NCBI RefSeq assembly: GCF_018881655.1 | Contig: NZ_JACVPX010000009.1 | Location: forward strand, 20,726-84,725 | From: Polynucleobacter sp. Tro8-14-1 | Lineage (GTDB): Bacteria > Pseudomonadota > Gammaproteobacteria > Burkholderiales > Burkholderiaceae | Length of the DNA: 64,000 bases | Direction of reading: 5' to 3' | Shown here: positions 35,821 to 44,307 of the stretch, piece by piece | Numbering within the stretch: the stretch's first letter is position 1 | Layout: every line of letters begins with the position of its first letter | Made by a program: the position numbers and the translations under genes | Notes under the pieces: generated by a model | Seen by the model: only the letters and a program-made list of their open reading frames with translations | Databases searched by the model: none | What the model was told of the DNA's origin: nothing

Positions 35821-37473
35821 TCAATCCGTTCCCTTTCGTGCAGAGTCTTTAATCCATGACATGACCCCTGACACAAATTCCCATACATCATCATTTTCTG
35901 GTACGACGTAGCTTGGGCTGGTGGGGTCACTACCTAAGCGCTCAAGCATGGCGATCGTCCAGTCGGTTTTTTTCCCAGGTATTCCAAGCTTGGGCAGCCA
36001 ACTCTCAAGCTCACCGCGTCTAACCACAAAAACTCCATACTGCTGAAGCGTATCAAACAAAAGTTCAGCAGCCGATTTGTCAGAAGGGAGGAGAATGCCT
36101 ACTCCCCCTTGAGACTTCATGTCCTTGCCAGTCGCCTCAAAGCAGTTTTTTATAGATGCCCTCTGTGCCTGGTATCCCTCATGGAGAGCGGATGGCATAT
36201 GTGCAGCTTGGAGCCAGTTATTCCAGGTCTTGCCACCGTCTTTGACTATATCTATGTCTGGAATCGCTGCTGCAGGCACCCCAAATTTCCGGAGTGGTCC
36301 AATTATGTCTTTAATAGTCTGCTTATTTTGGGCGTTGATAAACAATAGTGAAGGTGCGTCATCCATGGTCGCGGAAATGCGATGATATATCTCTGAATAG
36401 AACGCCCTATCATTATCTGATTCGGTAACTACGACACCATCATAGAAAAGTCCTCCAACCGCATTGGCACTTCTCATGAGGGGGCTCTTAAACATTGCCT
36501 CCAAATGAGCCGGATCGACCATTTTTCCTCGTGATTTTCCTTCGCTGTATTCAAGCCTTACAACGCGAACATCTTTGGTTGCCTGTACACAGCCCATAAG
36601 GAAGTCCGGGCTGTGAGTTGAGGCAAGTAGGCATCCACCTCGCTCGGCTGCCAAGGAGCCGAGATGTTTTCCCAATTTTCGTGCTAACGGCGGATGTAGA
36701 AATGCTTCAGGTTCGTCTATGAGAATAGTATGAAACTCGCCTGACATTACCGCAGTGACAATACCTGTAAAGGCCTGGACGCCATCGCTAGCATCTTTTA
36801 TATGGATGGCCTCTTTGTGATAATTTCTTGTGCTCTGATTTAGCGATTGTTCATCCGCGAGGGGTTCTTGATTGGATAGTCGAATGCGTAATTGCCCTAG
36901 ATTCGTCGGATCAATAACAAAATTGAGCCCAAAAGCATCCTTGATGAGAGTGCGCACTTTTTTCCTCGCTCCATCATCTTGAAATAAGTGAGCGAGTACA
37001 TTTTGCGGTGTTGCCAACAGGTCACCACCCGCCTGATCGTTAGTTAGATTAAAGCGCGACCTTCCATCCAGCCTCAAAACGCCCCAGCGGAGAAATTGGG
37101 TTGCCCACCAATACTTATTGGTTTTCTGTTCGGCAATTGAAAAGATTGAAGTTTTATTTAGCGTCGCTGTCTCTAGACCTCCACTTGGATTAATGCGTCC
37201 AACAATAATGTCATCAAGGGCTAGGCCTTCACGTTGGAACGAAGAAAAACCCACTAATGAGTCACTTACCTCCTGTTTTGAAGGCCACTTTATCTCATAG
37301 TCTTTAAGAATATGCAGGCCATTAGGAAAAGGGTGTGTGATGAAGGCGTGTTCGATCTCTTTAAGCACAAGGCTTTTCCCTGAGTTATTCGGACCTACAA
37401 AAATAGTTATCCCCGTGGTGGGAAGAACCAAGTCGGGCGTTTCTGTGAATTTCAGTGTTATGGAATCGAGCAT
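35821..37473 (-). CDS. OLD-type ATPase with TOPRIM-like nuclease domain
   Basis: This 550-residue protein has an ABC/SMC-type ATPase domain: Walker A GPNNSGKS (27-34), a signature-like ASDGVQAFTGIVTAVMSG, Walker B HTILIDEPEAFLHP, and switch His LLASTHSPDFL. The C-terminal half carries TOPRIM-like elements: an acidic VVVTESDNDRAFYSEI and AAIPDIDIVKDGG. This layout is that of overcoming-lysogenization-defect (OLD) nucleases, many of which act against phage. No UvrD-like helicase (GajB) gene follows, so it would be a stand-alone class 1 type. It is the last large minus-strand gene before the integrase, separated by a gene-free stretch from the lysis genes. Confidence 0.82.
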   Translation of the reverse strand: MLDSITLKFTETPDLVLPTTGITIFVGPNNSGKSLVLKEIEHAFITHPFPNGLHILKDYEIKWPSKQEVSDSLVGFSSFQREGLALDDIIVGRINPSGGLETATLNKTSIFSIAEQKTNKYWWATQFLRWGVLRLDGRSRFNLTNDQAGGDLLATPQNVLAHLFQDDGARKKVRTLIKDAFGLNFVIDPTNLGQLRIRLSNQEPLADEQSLNQSTRNYHKEAIHIKDASDGVQAFTGIVTAVMSGEFHTILIDEPEAFLHPPLARKLGKHLGSLAAERGGCLLASTHSPDFLMGCVQATKDVRVVRLEYSEGKSRGKMVDPAHLEAMFKSPLMRSANAVGGLFYDGVVVTESDNDRAFYSEIYHRISATMDDAPSLLFINAQNKQTIKDIIGPLRKFGVPAAAIPDIDIVKDGGKTWNNWLQAAHMPSALHEGYQAQRASIKNCFEATGKDMKSQGGVGILLPSDKSAAELLFDTLQQYGVFVVRRGELESWLPKLGIPGKKTDWTIAMLERLGSDPTSPSYVVPENDDVWEFVSGVMSWIKDSARKGTD

Positions 37474-37794
37474 GTTTTCTTAATCTGGAAGTGACTTAGC
37501 CAAGGATTCAGCACATATTGGTATGAAGGTAAATAAATGATACGACTTAATCTGACCAACAGGTCCTGAAAAATCCCACGGAGCGGCTGTACCGCCCCAT
37601 ACAACTAAAGTTGTAACCTCCAAGAATCCAACCAATGATTCGAGTCGGAATTCCGATCTCTAGAGGCGGGGAAGCGGTCGTTGGCAGCAAGTGGCTACCT
37701 ATCAGGCCTATGGAAGATTTGGTCTAGTAAGTGATATTAAGCGGAAACTATCCAACGCATCAAAGCGGCCGATAGCGGACCTCTAGGGTTTACC
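37474..37794. other. Gene-free stretch with palindromes
   Basis: In these 321 bases I find no supportable gene. Two short perfect palindromic elements are present: ACAACT-AA-AGTTGT near 37600 and TCGGAATTCCGA near 37650. The OLD-type gene's promoter and the end of the morphogenesis operon should fall here. The rest (37660-37790) is unexplained and may be a decayed gene. Confidence 0.4.
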
Positions 37795-38148
37795 TCAACA
37801 CACCCTCTCAAAATGAGGCACATCAACAAATCCCTTGAAATTGCCGCCCCACCTATTCTTGGGGTTTAGACTTTCCCAGTATTCCCCAATAGTTCGGATG
37901 AGCTCTTTGTCCCAAACCAGCTTTCCTTTCCAAAAGAAGTTGAGGTCAATTGCGCATCGTCTTAAATGGTTACTATTCATGGTCTTTGATCTACCGCTCT
38001 TAAAGTAGATCTCTTGTTGCTCTGGTGAGCGCCATAACTCTCCGCCAGTAATCACCCAGCCTTCTGCAGTAGCAAACTGAATGAGACGGCTGACGTCACT
38101 TAAGAAAGATGCTTGCTCAGTTACTAGACTGCTCACCTTTGCATTCAC
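37795..38148 (-). CDS. M15-type peptidoglycan peptidase (endolysin)
   Basis: This 117-residue protein resembles VanY/M15 phage endolysins. It has the substrate and zinc-site elements EGWVITGGELWRSPEQQEIY, SNHLRRCAIDLNFFWKG (SxHxxxxAxD-like) and the C-terminal zinc ligand in FVDVPHFERV. It would cleave peptide cross-links for host lysis. The start is a GTG at 38148 that overlaps the holin stop as GTGA, which makes a holin-endolysin cassette. Confidence 0.85.
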   Translation of the reverse strand: MNAKVSSLVTEQASFLSDVSRLIQFATAEGWVITGGELWRSPEQQEIYFKSGRSKTMNSNHLRRCAIDLNFFWKGKLVWDKELIRTIGEYWESLNPKNRWGGNFKGFVDVPHFERVC

Positions 38149-38681
38149 TTGGCTTCTTCTTTTTTATTTGAGCCGTGCATGCGCATCTCAAAGATCTTCT
38201 CTACCGATCTACCGCCGAAGTAAGCCAGCATGACTAGCTGGCCCCATTCGCCCAGAAGCTTTACATAGGCTTCATTAATGTCGATGCCCATGGCTGAGAG
38301 CAATGCAAATAAGAGGTAGGCCGTGAGGATGTAAACCAGTGTTCCAGGGCGAATGTTCTTGGATAGCTTTGAATCACTACCCATATCGGATTGCCAGCGA
38401 TTAGTGGCATTGTCTTGTGAGGCTCGATGCATTTCAGCAAGAAGCTTAGATTCTTCTATCTCGAGTTCTTTTTGCTTCAGGGTGTATTGCAATAAGAGTT
38501 GCTCTTGCTCAATCTCTAGTTGCTTGAGCTTGATGAGATCCTCCTGACTGGGGTTGTCTGGAATGCGCGCGCCAATCTTGCTCTCAATGAATTCTTTGCC
38601 TTTGGCTTGGACCGCGCCCGCCAGTAGACCAAGGCCATTAACGGCCAAGGTTTGCACTAGAGAGGTGATGATTGGAAGCAT
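38145..38681 (-). CDS. Holin (3TM, GTA-type)
   Basis: This 178-residue protein has a hydrophobic N-terminus (LVQTLAVNGLGLLAGAV), a Gln/Glu-rich coiled coil at about 50-95, and two C-terminal membrane segments (LVYILTAYLLFALLSAMGI; QLVMLAYFGGRSVEKIFEM). The FGGRSVEKIFEM end is characteristic of the GTA_holin_3TM family. It is coupled to the downstream peptidase, which it would release through the inner membrane. Confidence 0.82.
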   Translation of the reverse strand: MLPIITSLVQTLAVNGLGLLAGAVQAKGKEFIESKIGARIPDNPSQEDLIKLKQLEIEQEQLLLQYTLKQKELEIEESKLLAEMHRASQDNATNRWQSDMGSDSKLSKNIRPGTLVYILTAYLLFALLSAMGIDINEAYVKLLGEWGQLVMLAYFGGRSVEKIFEMRMHGSNKKEEAK

Positions 38682-38734
38682 GTCATTAGCTCTTTTCTTG
38701 ATGCTCGAAGGTATGAATGAGTATGGAAGTCCAC

Positions 38735-38780
38735 CGCCCCACTACCGCCTAGGCTTTTCTTTGGTGTTGGCAGTGGGGCG
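38735..38780. repeat. Inverted repeat between ORF 38867 and the holin
   Basis: A 9-bp perfect inverted repeat CGCCCCACT/AGTGGGGCG has a 28-bp spacer. It lies in the 185-bp gap between the capsid-side genes and the lysis cassette. There is no T-run, so it is not a clear terminator. Confidence 0.45.
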
Positions 38781-38866
38781 CAGTTACGCGCGCCCACACA
38801 CCGTAGTTACTTCAACACCCGCAGCCGCACCCAAACACCTGCTGCTAGCGGTGGCCTTCCCTTCTG

Positions 38867-39262
38867 CTAGCGTTTCTTAGCTCCCTTGGTCTCTGGTGGC
38901 TCTTGCTCAAGAATTCCCTCTAATGCCTTCTCTTGTGCTGAAAGCTGACCTTCTTTCATTAGACCTTCTACGATCTCCATTAGGCGATCACCATCATCTT
39001 CACCAAAGACTTTGGCTACGACCTCATGGCCGTACTTGGCGCATAGACGGTCATACTCTTGCTCTGGAGTAATGGTGGTCTTTGAAGGGCGCTCGAACAC
39101 CGTGACGTTCTCGCGCCCAAAGAGGTTACGAAGGATATTAGTTTCATAGGGCGGTACGTGCACATGGATAGTTGTAAAAGCATCCCTGCGCACTACTGCT
39201 TCCACCTCTTTGATTTGGAAGTCACTATGAATAAGTTCTTTATGGTTCATGGTGTTATTCAT
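38867..39262 (-). CDS. Small acidic protein downstream of the capsid gene
   Basis: This is a protein of about 131 residues. I place the start at ATG 39262 (MNNTMNHKELIHSDFQIKEV) because AAGGAGG lies 6 bp before it, within the end of the capsid gene. A central beta-rich part (TTIHVHVPPYETNILRNLFG) precedes an acidic helical tail ending in GAKKR. No family is recognised. Its place just after the capsid gene could fit a capsid decoration or head-completion role, but that is only inference. Confidence 0.65.
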   Translation of the reverse strand: MNNTMNHKELIHSDFQIKEVEAVVRRDAFTTIHVHVPPYETNILRNLFGRENVTVFERPSKTTITPEQEYDRLCAKYGHEVVAKVFGEDDGDRLMEIVEGLMKEGQLSAQEKALEGILEQEPPETKGAKKR

Positions 39263-39272
39263 TTCTTCCTCC

Positions 39273-40319
39273 TTATTGAATAGCCAATACCGCATGGGCA
39301 TTTGCTCGTGAGATGGATAAAGCGCATCGCAGGTTCACCATGGCGTACATCGCCAAGGTGTCGTGCGGACGGATTGGGGCAACGATGTCTAAGTCATCAT
39401 CACGTAGCTTCATAAAGCGGGTATTGAGGAAATAGCAACGCTTGCTCCACTCCACAGTGCGATTCGCCATGGCATCAAGCTCATCAAACTGCGGATCCCA
39501 GATGATCTCTACCCCCTTGAAGGCTAAGCCAGTGTTAACACCAGCACCTACCCCGGCATCAATGTACTTAGTCTCACCAGATCCCGCAATATGGGTCACC
39601 GTCACTTGCTTACGATAGGTATCAATGAACTTACCACCCGCGATGATGAAATCAGGACTACCGCCATGCTTAATACATTGACGCCATGCGGTTTCCATCT
39701 CACCCACTAAGTTACCAGGCGATGTTGAGGCAATGTCTTTGATAGCGTAGTTACGCCAGTAACTTGCTTTAGCTCGATCGATACCTCCTACCGTTCCAGC
39801 ATCGGGCGCTAGGCTGACTAGACTATCTAAGCCAACTACCGCATCGGCGCCGTGGGAGCCGTCGCGGTGAAGTTCTAGGTCTAACTTATTCAGAAAGCCT
39901 TCTCTTAAAACCTCTAACTGCTCATCCAAGAGGTTGATGAGTTGTACGCGCTCGTTGTATTCCAACTGGAAACCACGCGCCCCGCCCTCACGCACCTTGA
40001 TGCCGTTACTAAAGAGTCGGTCATAGTCGATATAAAGACCATCTACCGCCCTTCTCCATGGGAAGGAGGCCTGCTCAGTCGTATTGCGTTTATTGAACTT
40101 GACCGTCTCCTCCCCAAAGGCCCAGCTAAAGTTACTGCCATGCTCTTTGCGGATGTTCTCGACTACGTTTTGCTTTGCGCCCAATAGGCTCTTACGACCC
40201 TCCATCAGTTTTTTAAGGAAAGGTCTCTCTACAGCGATTTGATCGACCGGTAGATTACGCAAGTACTCATCTAAGGAAACCTTGGCTAGCTCTTGCAAGT
40301 CTGTATTTGAAATTGGCAT
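39273..40319 (-). CDS. Probable major capsid protein
   Basis: This 348-residue protein has features of phage major capsid proteins of the type paired with P22-like portals: ERPFLKKLMEGRKSLLGAKQ, FPWRRAVDGLYIDYDRLFSN, the central GLDSLVSLAPDAGTVGGIDR, WRQCIKHGGSPDFIIAGGKF, and GVEIIWDPQFDEL. No separate protease gene is present. I chose ATG 40319 because a GGGGTGG stretch precedes it; a start at 40334 is the alternative. It lies after portal and scaffold-like genes on the same strand but is separated from them by a plus-strand exonuclease-Fic insert. Confidence 0.75.
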   Translation of the reverse strand: MPISNTDLQELAKVSLDEYLRNLPVDQIAVERPFLKKLMEGRKSLLGAKQNVVENIRKEHGSNFSWAFGEETVKFNKRNTTEQASFPWRRAVDGLYIDYDRLFSNGIKVREGGARGFQLEYNERVQLINLLDEQLEVLREGFLNKLDLELHRDGSHGADAVVGLDSLVSLAPDAGTVGGIDRAKASYWRNYAIKDIASTSPGNLVGEMETAWRQCIKHGGSPDFIIAGGKFIDTYRKQVTVTHIAGSGETKYIDAGVGAGVNTGLAFKGVEIIWDPQFDELDAMANRTVEWSKRCYFLNTRFMKLRDDDLDIVAPIRPHDTLAMYAMVNLRCALSISRANAHAVLAIQ

Positions 40320-40768
40320 ATGCCACCCCATCAATAATTATTTAAGAAATTGGTGGCTTCATACCTGGTGATGGAGCGTGAACCCATCCATTGCTACGCT
40401 ACTAGTCGCGACTCTAGCTTTTACGCGATGGTATGAAGCAGTAGATTGAGTGATTAGCTCTCACCACATGAATTGATTATTGGGGTGCTTGGTGTGGGGT
40501 TTGGATATTTCTGGGGTTTTTATTGGCCGATTTATTCACATCGCTATGAGTCTTTATACCCAATGTGTCTTTGCGCCACCTTGGGCATAAAAGAGCGTTT
40601 CTTTGGCAGTGGCCGTCAAGGGTGCGCAAGCCACCCCTTTGGGGTGCCCTTGACTGAATTACTCTATCGTAAATTCATTAATAGGAATGTGGTGATTTAT
40701 TTTGTTTGACTCTTTGCAGCTTGATCTCTACATTGCTCATTCATCTAAATGAATAGTGAAGGAGTCCC
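40320..40768. other. Intergenic region with a complex hairpin and a promoter
   Basis: This 449-bp stretch between the capsid gene (minus) and the exonuclease gene (plus) contains a structured element at 40615-40654: outer stem GTCAAGGG/CCCTTGAC and inner stem ACCCC-TTT-GGGGT, with a bulge on one side. A plus-strand promoter is at 40706-40734. A 78-codon frame at 40473-40709 was not called, having no start signal and no family likeness. Confidence 0.5.
40706..40734 (+). promoter_or_regulatory. Promoter of the exonuclease gene
   Basis: TTGACT (40706-40711), a 17-bp spacer and TACATT (40729-40734) precede the exonuclease start. The -10 region CTACATTGC is also found in the promoter before the alpA-type gene (52977-53005). 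Confidence 0.6.
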
Positions 40769-41374
40769 ATGGACAAAGAGCAGTGTTATTTCGCGCTTGA
40801 TTTAGAGCTTAACAATTCGCAAGATAATTCCACAGTAAATCCAAAGATCATTCAAATAGGGTTAGCAGTCGGAAACTACCATGACTATGTCAATCAATCC
40901 CTATCTTCGTATAAATGGTTCTTAGATCCTAAAGAGCCTATTTTTGAGTTCATCACCCAATTAACGGGCATTTGCAATCAGGATATTTCTGACTATTCAG
41001 TTCCACATGAACAAGCAGCTAAAGAAATTGGTGAAATTATTACTACGCGTAATTGCTTTGTTAATCCCATTACCTGGGGCGGTGGCGATTCACTTGAACT
41101 GAAAACTGAATTTAAAGATCGAGGTATCAGCTTTCCCTATTTTGGTCGTCGATGGATCGATGTCAAAACTTGGTATAGCCTGCACATGCTTGCCATGGGC
41201 AAAAAACCCAGTGGCGGTCTATCCTCAGGCCTGGGTTCTTTTAAGCTTCAATTTGAAGGCAGTCCACACAGAGCGGATGTTGATGCACTCAATACCTTGA
41301 GGCTTTTCTTTGAAATCCTTCACAGGCACAATCGGATATATCAACTGGTAAACGATGCCAAGGCTTTGAAATAG
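40769..41374 (+). CDS. DEDDh-type 3'-5' exonuclease
   Basis: This 201-residue protein is of the RNase T/DnaQ superfamily. The acidic motifs are visible: Exo I FALDLELN, Exo II TWGGGDSLELKTEFKDRG, and Exo III PHRADVDALNTLRLF with the His that defines the DEDDh group. ITQLTGICNQDISDY is the usual conserved element after Exo I. A strong ribosome site (GAAGGAG) precedes ATG 40769. It is transcribed against the phage operon and precedes the Fic gene by 111 bp. A role in DNA or RNA trimming is expected; a defence role is possible from context only. Confidence 0.85.
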   Translation: MDKEQCYFALDLELNNSQDNSTVNPKIIQIGLAVGNYHDYVNQSLSSYKWFLDPKEPIFEFITQLTGICNQDISDYSVPHEQAAKEIGEIITTRNCFVNPITWGGGDSLELKTEFKDRGISFPYFGRRWIDVKTWYSLHMLAMGKKPSGGLSSGLGSFKLQFEGSPHRADVDALNTLRLFFEILHRHNRIYQLVNDAKALK

Positions 41375-41423
41375 CCGTATCTATATACCTAAAAATAGGG
41401 TTATTTTGATTCTATACGCACTT

Positions 41424-41467
41424 TTGTTGACATTAAACTATAATATATGCATAGTTGTTGACATTAA
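41424..41467 (+). repeat. Direct repeats upstream of the Fic gene
   Basis: TTGTTGACATTAA occurs at 41424-41436 and 41455-41467, 31 bp apart (about three helical turns). A TATAAT lies between them. TTGTTGAC recurs at 42987-42994, directly after the Fic gene stop. They look like operator sites for a DNA-binding protein, possibly the Fic protein's own N-terminal domain. Confidence 0.6.
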
Positions 41468-41485
41468 TGGATAAATTGAGGCCCT

Positions 41486-42985
41486 ATGAACACTTCTGTT
41501 GACCAGCTGCCCCTCTTGCTTTTTAGTTCGAGAGAAGACAAAACCAACGCCCAGAGAATTTCCCGCTTGGCTAGGTCTGGTCGTTTGCGTCAAATTTATC
41601 GCGGCATTTACACCAGCGACCTCAATAGCCCACTCGAGCAAATCATTCGGCCAAATTGGCGGCAAATTACCGAATATCTTTATCCAGGCTCCGTAGTAGC
41701 TTACCGCTCTGCTCATCTTTGCAAACCGGATGATAGTGGGAATATATTTTTGGTGTCTGGCAATAGAGCACGTCAAATAGCATTTCCAGGGTTGACTCTC
41801 AATATCTTGCCAGGCCCTGCTGCAGTTCAATCGCACAAAGATTCGCTAAACGATACCCAGTATGGAAAACTCTTTATATCCTCAGAGGCTAGGCGGTTAC
41901 TGGAGAACCTCTATAGCCGCAAAGGCTCAGATCTTCGCACTATGGGTCGCCCTTGGGTTGAGTCTTATTTGAGTAAGCTATGCACCATTCGTGGTGAACA
42001 CAAGCTCAATGCACTACGTGATGACGCTAAAGCAATTGCCCCTCAATTGGGTCTAGAGGTTCAATTTAAAACGCTCAACACGATTGTTTCGGCCTTAATG
42101 CAAACTGGTAAAGCCCGCTCTTTACGGGCTGCTGATGCATTAGCGCGCGCAGCTGGTAAACCTTATGATCCTGATCGCATTGAGATCTTCGAAACTTTGT
42201 TTTCTGCATTAAGAAAACCTTTTCCCATCATTGAAGATCAGGCAAAAACGGGTAAAAGCGCCTTTAATTTCGCATTCTTTGAATCCTACTTTTCGAACTA
42301 CATTGAAGGAACTACATTCACTGTCGAAGAGGCCTCCGAGATTATTTTCGATGGGAAGATGATTCCAAAACGAAATGAAGATTCGCATGATGTATTGGGC
42401 ACCTTTAAAGCAATCATGGAGCAGCCCTTTCGCTCTAAGCCCCCAAAAGATGAAGATGATTTCTTAGCGTGGCTTTTGCAATGCAACCTCCAAATACTCT
42501 CTAGTCGCCCAGATAAAAATCCAGGCGAATGGAAAGAGCAAAGTAACCAAGCAGGAAATACTATTTTTGTTCATCCAGAGCTTGTTAAAGGCACTTTGCG
42601 GGAAGGATTCAAGCGCATCGCTTTACTAGAAGATCCATTTGCGCGCGCATTGATGGCGATGTTTGTAGTTACTGAAGTGCACCCGTTCATGGATGGCAAT
42701 GGCCGAACGGCGCGTCTAACCATGAATGCATTCTTAACTCAACACTCCGCCTCTCGCATTATTATTCCCACGGCTTATCGTGAGGATTATTTGCTGCCAT
42801 TAAAAGCGCTGTCTCAAAACAATGATCCCAGCCCCTTCATTCGATCCATGACTCGCGCATGGCGTTGGACCGCTGGATTTGATTATTCGAACTTCCCAAA
42901 TCTTTGGGAAAAAATGAAGGCTTGTAACGCATTTACAGACAACCCCTCACAGCATCAATTGCTTGATCCTCACGATATAAGCTAA
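41486..42985 (+). CDS. Fic-family AMP-transferase with AbiEi-like N-terminal domain
   Basis: This 499-residue protein has two parts. Residues 1-200 resemble AbiEi-type antitoxin proteins: a winged-helix start (AQRISRLARSGRLRQIYRGI) and SAHLCKPDDSGNIFLVSG. The C-terminal part has the Fic active-site motif HPFMDGNGRTAR and, ahead of it, the autoinhibitory motif SNYIEGT (SxxxEG), so it should be a self-inhibited AMP-transferase. The C-terminus has a further helical region (WRWTAGFDYSNF). In the usual AbiE system AbiEi is a separate antitoxin for the AbiEii nucleotidyltransferase; here it is joined to a Fic enzyme. The protein probably represses its own gene through the TTGTTGAC repeats. Confidence 0.85.
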   Translation: MNTSVDQLPLLLFSSREDKTNAQRISRLARSGRLRQIYRGIYTSDLNSPLEQIIRPNWRQITEYLYPGSVVAYRSAHLCKPDDSGNIFLVSGNRARQIAFPGLTLNILPGPAAVQSHKDSLNDTQYGKLFISSEARRLLENLYSRKGSDLRTMGRPWVESYLSKLCTIRGEHKLNALRDDAKAIAPQLGLEVQFKTLNTIVSALMQTGKARSLRAADALARAAGKPYDPDRIEIFETLFSALRKPFPIIEDQAKTGKSAFNFAFFESYFSNYIEGTTFTVEEASEIIFDGKMIPKRNEDSHDVLGTFKAIMEQPFRSKPPKDEDDFLAWLLQCNLQILSSRPDKNPGEWKEQSNQAGNTIFVHPELVKGTLREGFKRIALLEDPFARALMAMFVVTEVHPFMDGNGRTARLTMNAFLTQHSASRIIIPTAYREDYLLPLKALSQNNDPSPFIRSMTRAWRWTAGFDYSNFPNLWEKMKACNAFTDNPSQHQLLDPHDIS

Positions 42986-43063
42986 GTTGTTGACGAAAAA
43001 TGACTATATCGGCTGTTTTGTAGACAAAATGAGGCGATTTGGGTGTCTAAAGACATTTATGTC

Positions 43064-43092
43064 TACATGCCACTAGTTTTAAGTGGCATGTA
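43064..43092. terminator. Hairpin between convergent fic and scaffold-like genes
   Basis: An 11-bp perfect stem TACATGCCACT/AGTGGCATGTA with a 7-base loop lies between two convergent genes. There is no strong T-run, but the position suits a bidirectional terminator. Confidence 0.6.
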
Positions 43093-43104
43093 ATTCACAG
43101 CTAT

Positions 43105-44307
43105 CTATATCCCCATATTCCCTAGATGCTGAGCAATTCGATCCATGGGATTGCCTGCGCTGGCCAATGGCGTGCCTAGGGTTGAGGTTCGCGCCCGTAT
43201 AGGCTGAGGGCTATGGGTTGCCATAGGCTTAATGCCTCCAAAACTAGGCTCCGGCCTTCCAATCGCCTCATAGATGGACTCAATCATGGTCTGCCACTGC
43301 TCTGGCTGATTGCTCTGCACAAAGACTTGCATGTAGAAAGGGTCTGACATGTATTTGCTAAAGCAGATCGCCTTATCGGTGTGATCAATTTCATCTGAAC
43401 GAGTATTCAAAAACTTGAGCATCTGCAGCTTTGCTTCTAAGACTAATTCGGAAGGCTTTTTCTGTGAATCCACGTGAGCCATCACATTACCCACAAACTT
43501 GCTTTCTATTTCATATTTACGAATCACGTCTTGCAAGCTTGTAACCGTGCATTGAAGATCTTCAACCTGCTTTTCTAGATCACGCTTTTCATTGATGATT
43601 CTCTGCACACGCTCACAACCCCTCTTCGATTTGATGTTGCTAGAGGCTTCTTGGTTAACGCTGCCATCGACACCAGGACTCAAACCCGTAGGCCCGGGGT
43701 TCAATACCCGCTTAATTAGATCTTCACCAGTTTCGATTTGAATCTCAGTTTTCGGAAGTGTATCGACGGTAATGGCGACTGGTGCAGGCAATATTTCACC
43801 AAGGTCATGGGCTTGCGGTGCTGCCTTAAGCCCTGAAGTAGGCATAAAGGCTGGTACATGCACCTCGCCCTTCATAGGCGTAAATATAGACTCGGGCTCC
43901 AGAGCTTCAGACTCCTCTTCCAATGCTTCGCCCTCATCAAGATCCTCAGATAACTTGGCAAGAGATACATTAGGGGCCTTAGTTAAATCATCTAGTAAGT
44001 TGGCTGCTTGGCTCCGACTCTGGCTCTTACGCTCAGCCTTTTGGGTTTGTTGTGCCTGAGCGCTACGCTCCTTATCTAATTGAGCGGCTTCTTGCCTGGC
44101 TTTTGCTTGCGCAATCAATTCAAGCGCACGCTCTTCCCTTGCCTTATTGCGCCTTGCAGCACTTTCGGCCGCGTGCTTCTCATAAGCTTCTTTTTCAAGC
44201 CGCTCGCGCTCTTTCTTGGCCTCCCTATTCTGCTCCCTTTGAATTGAGCCACCCTTGCTTAGTACCTCCGATTTAAAGCCTTCCACTTCATTTGCTACTT
44301 GCGTCAT
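43105..44307 (-). CDS. Coiled-coil protein, probable capsid scaffold
   Basis: This 400-residue protein has a charged N-terminal coiled coil (about 20-110, rich in Lys, Glu, Ala, Arg), an acidic and Pro-rich middle (about 125-225), a second coiled coil (about 230-270, INEKRDLEKQVEDLQ) and a helical C-terminus. It overlaps the portal gene by 20 bp and has a strong ribosome site (GAGGAGG). Its place between portal and capsid and its helical nature suggest a scaffolding protein. I recognise no specific family motif, so the role is inferred from context. Confidence 0.65.
   Translation of the reverse strand: MTQVANEVEGFKSEVLSKGGSIQREQNREAKKERERLEKEAYEKHAAESAARRNKAREERALELIAQAKARQEAAQLDKERSAQAQQTQKAERKSQSRSQAANLLDDLTKAPNVSLAKLSEDLDEGEALEEESEALEPESIFTPMKGEVHVPAFMPTSGLKAAPQAHDLGEILPAPVAITVDTLPKTEIQIETGEDLIKRVLNPGPTGLSPGVDGSVNQEASSNIKSKRGCERVQRIINEKRDLEKQVEDLQCTVTSLQDVIRKYEIESKFVGNVMAHVDSQKKPSELVLEAKLQMLKFLNTRSDEIDHTDKAICFSKYMSDPFYMQVFVQSNQPEQWQTMIESIYEAIGRPEPSFGGIKPMATHSPQPIRARTSTLGTPLASAGNPMDRIAQHLGNMGI

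Noticed and set aside
38735-38780. Inverted repeat as a rho-independent terminator
   Set aside because: The 28-bp loop is long and there is no T-run on either strand.
40473-40709. 78-codon plus-strand frame in the capsid-exonuclease gap
   Set aside because: Covers the compound hairpin, has no start signal and no family resemblance; it ends within the exonuclease promoter.
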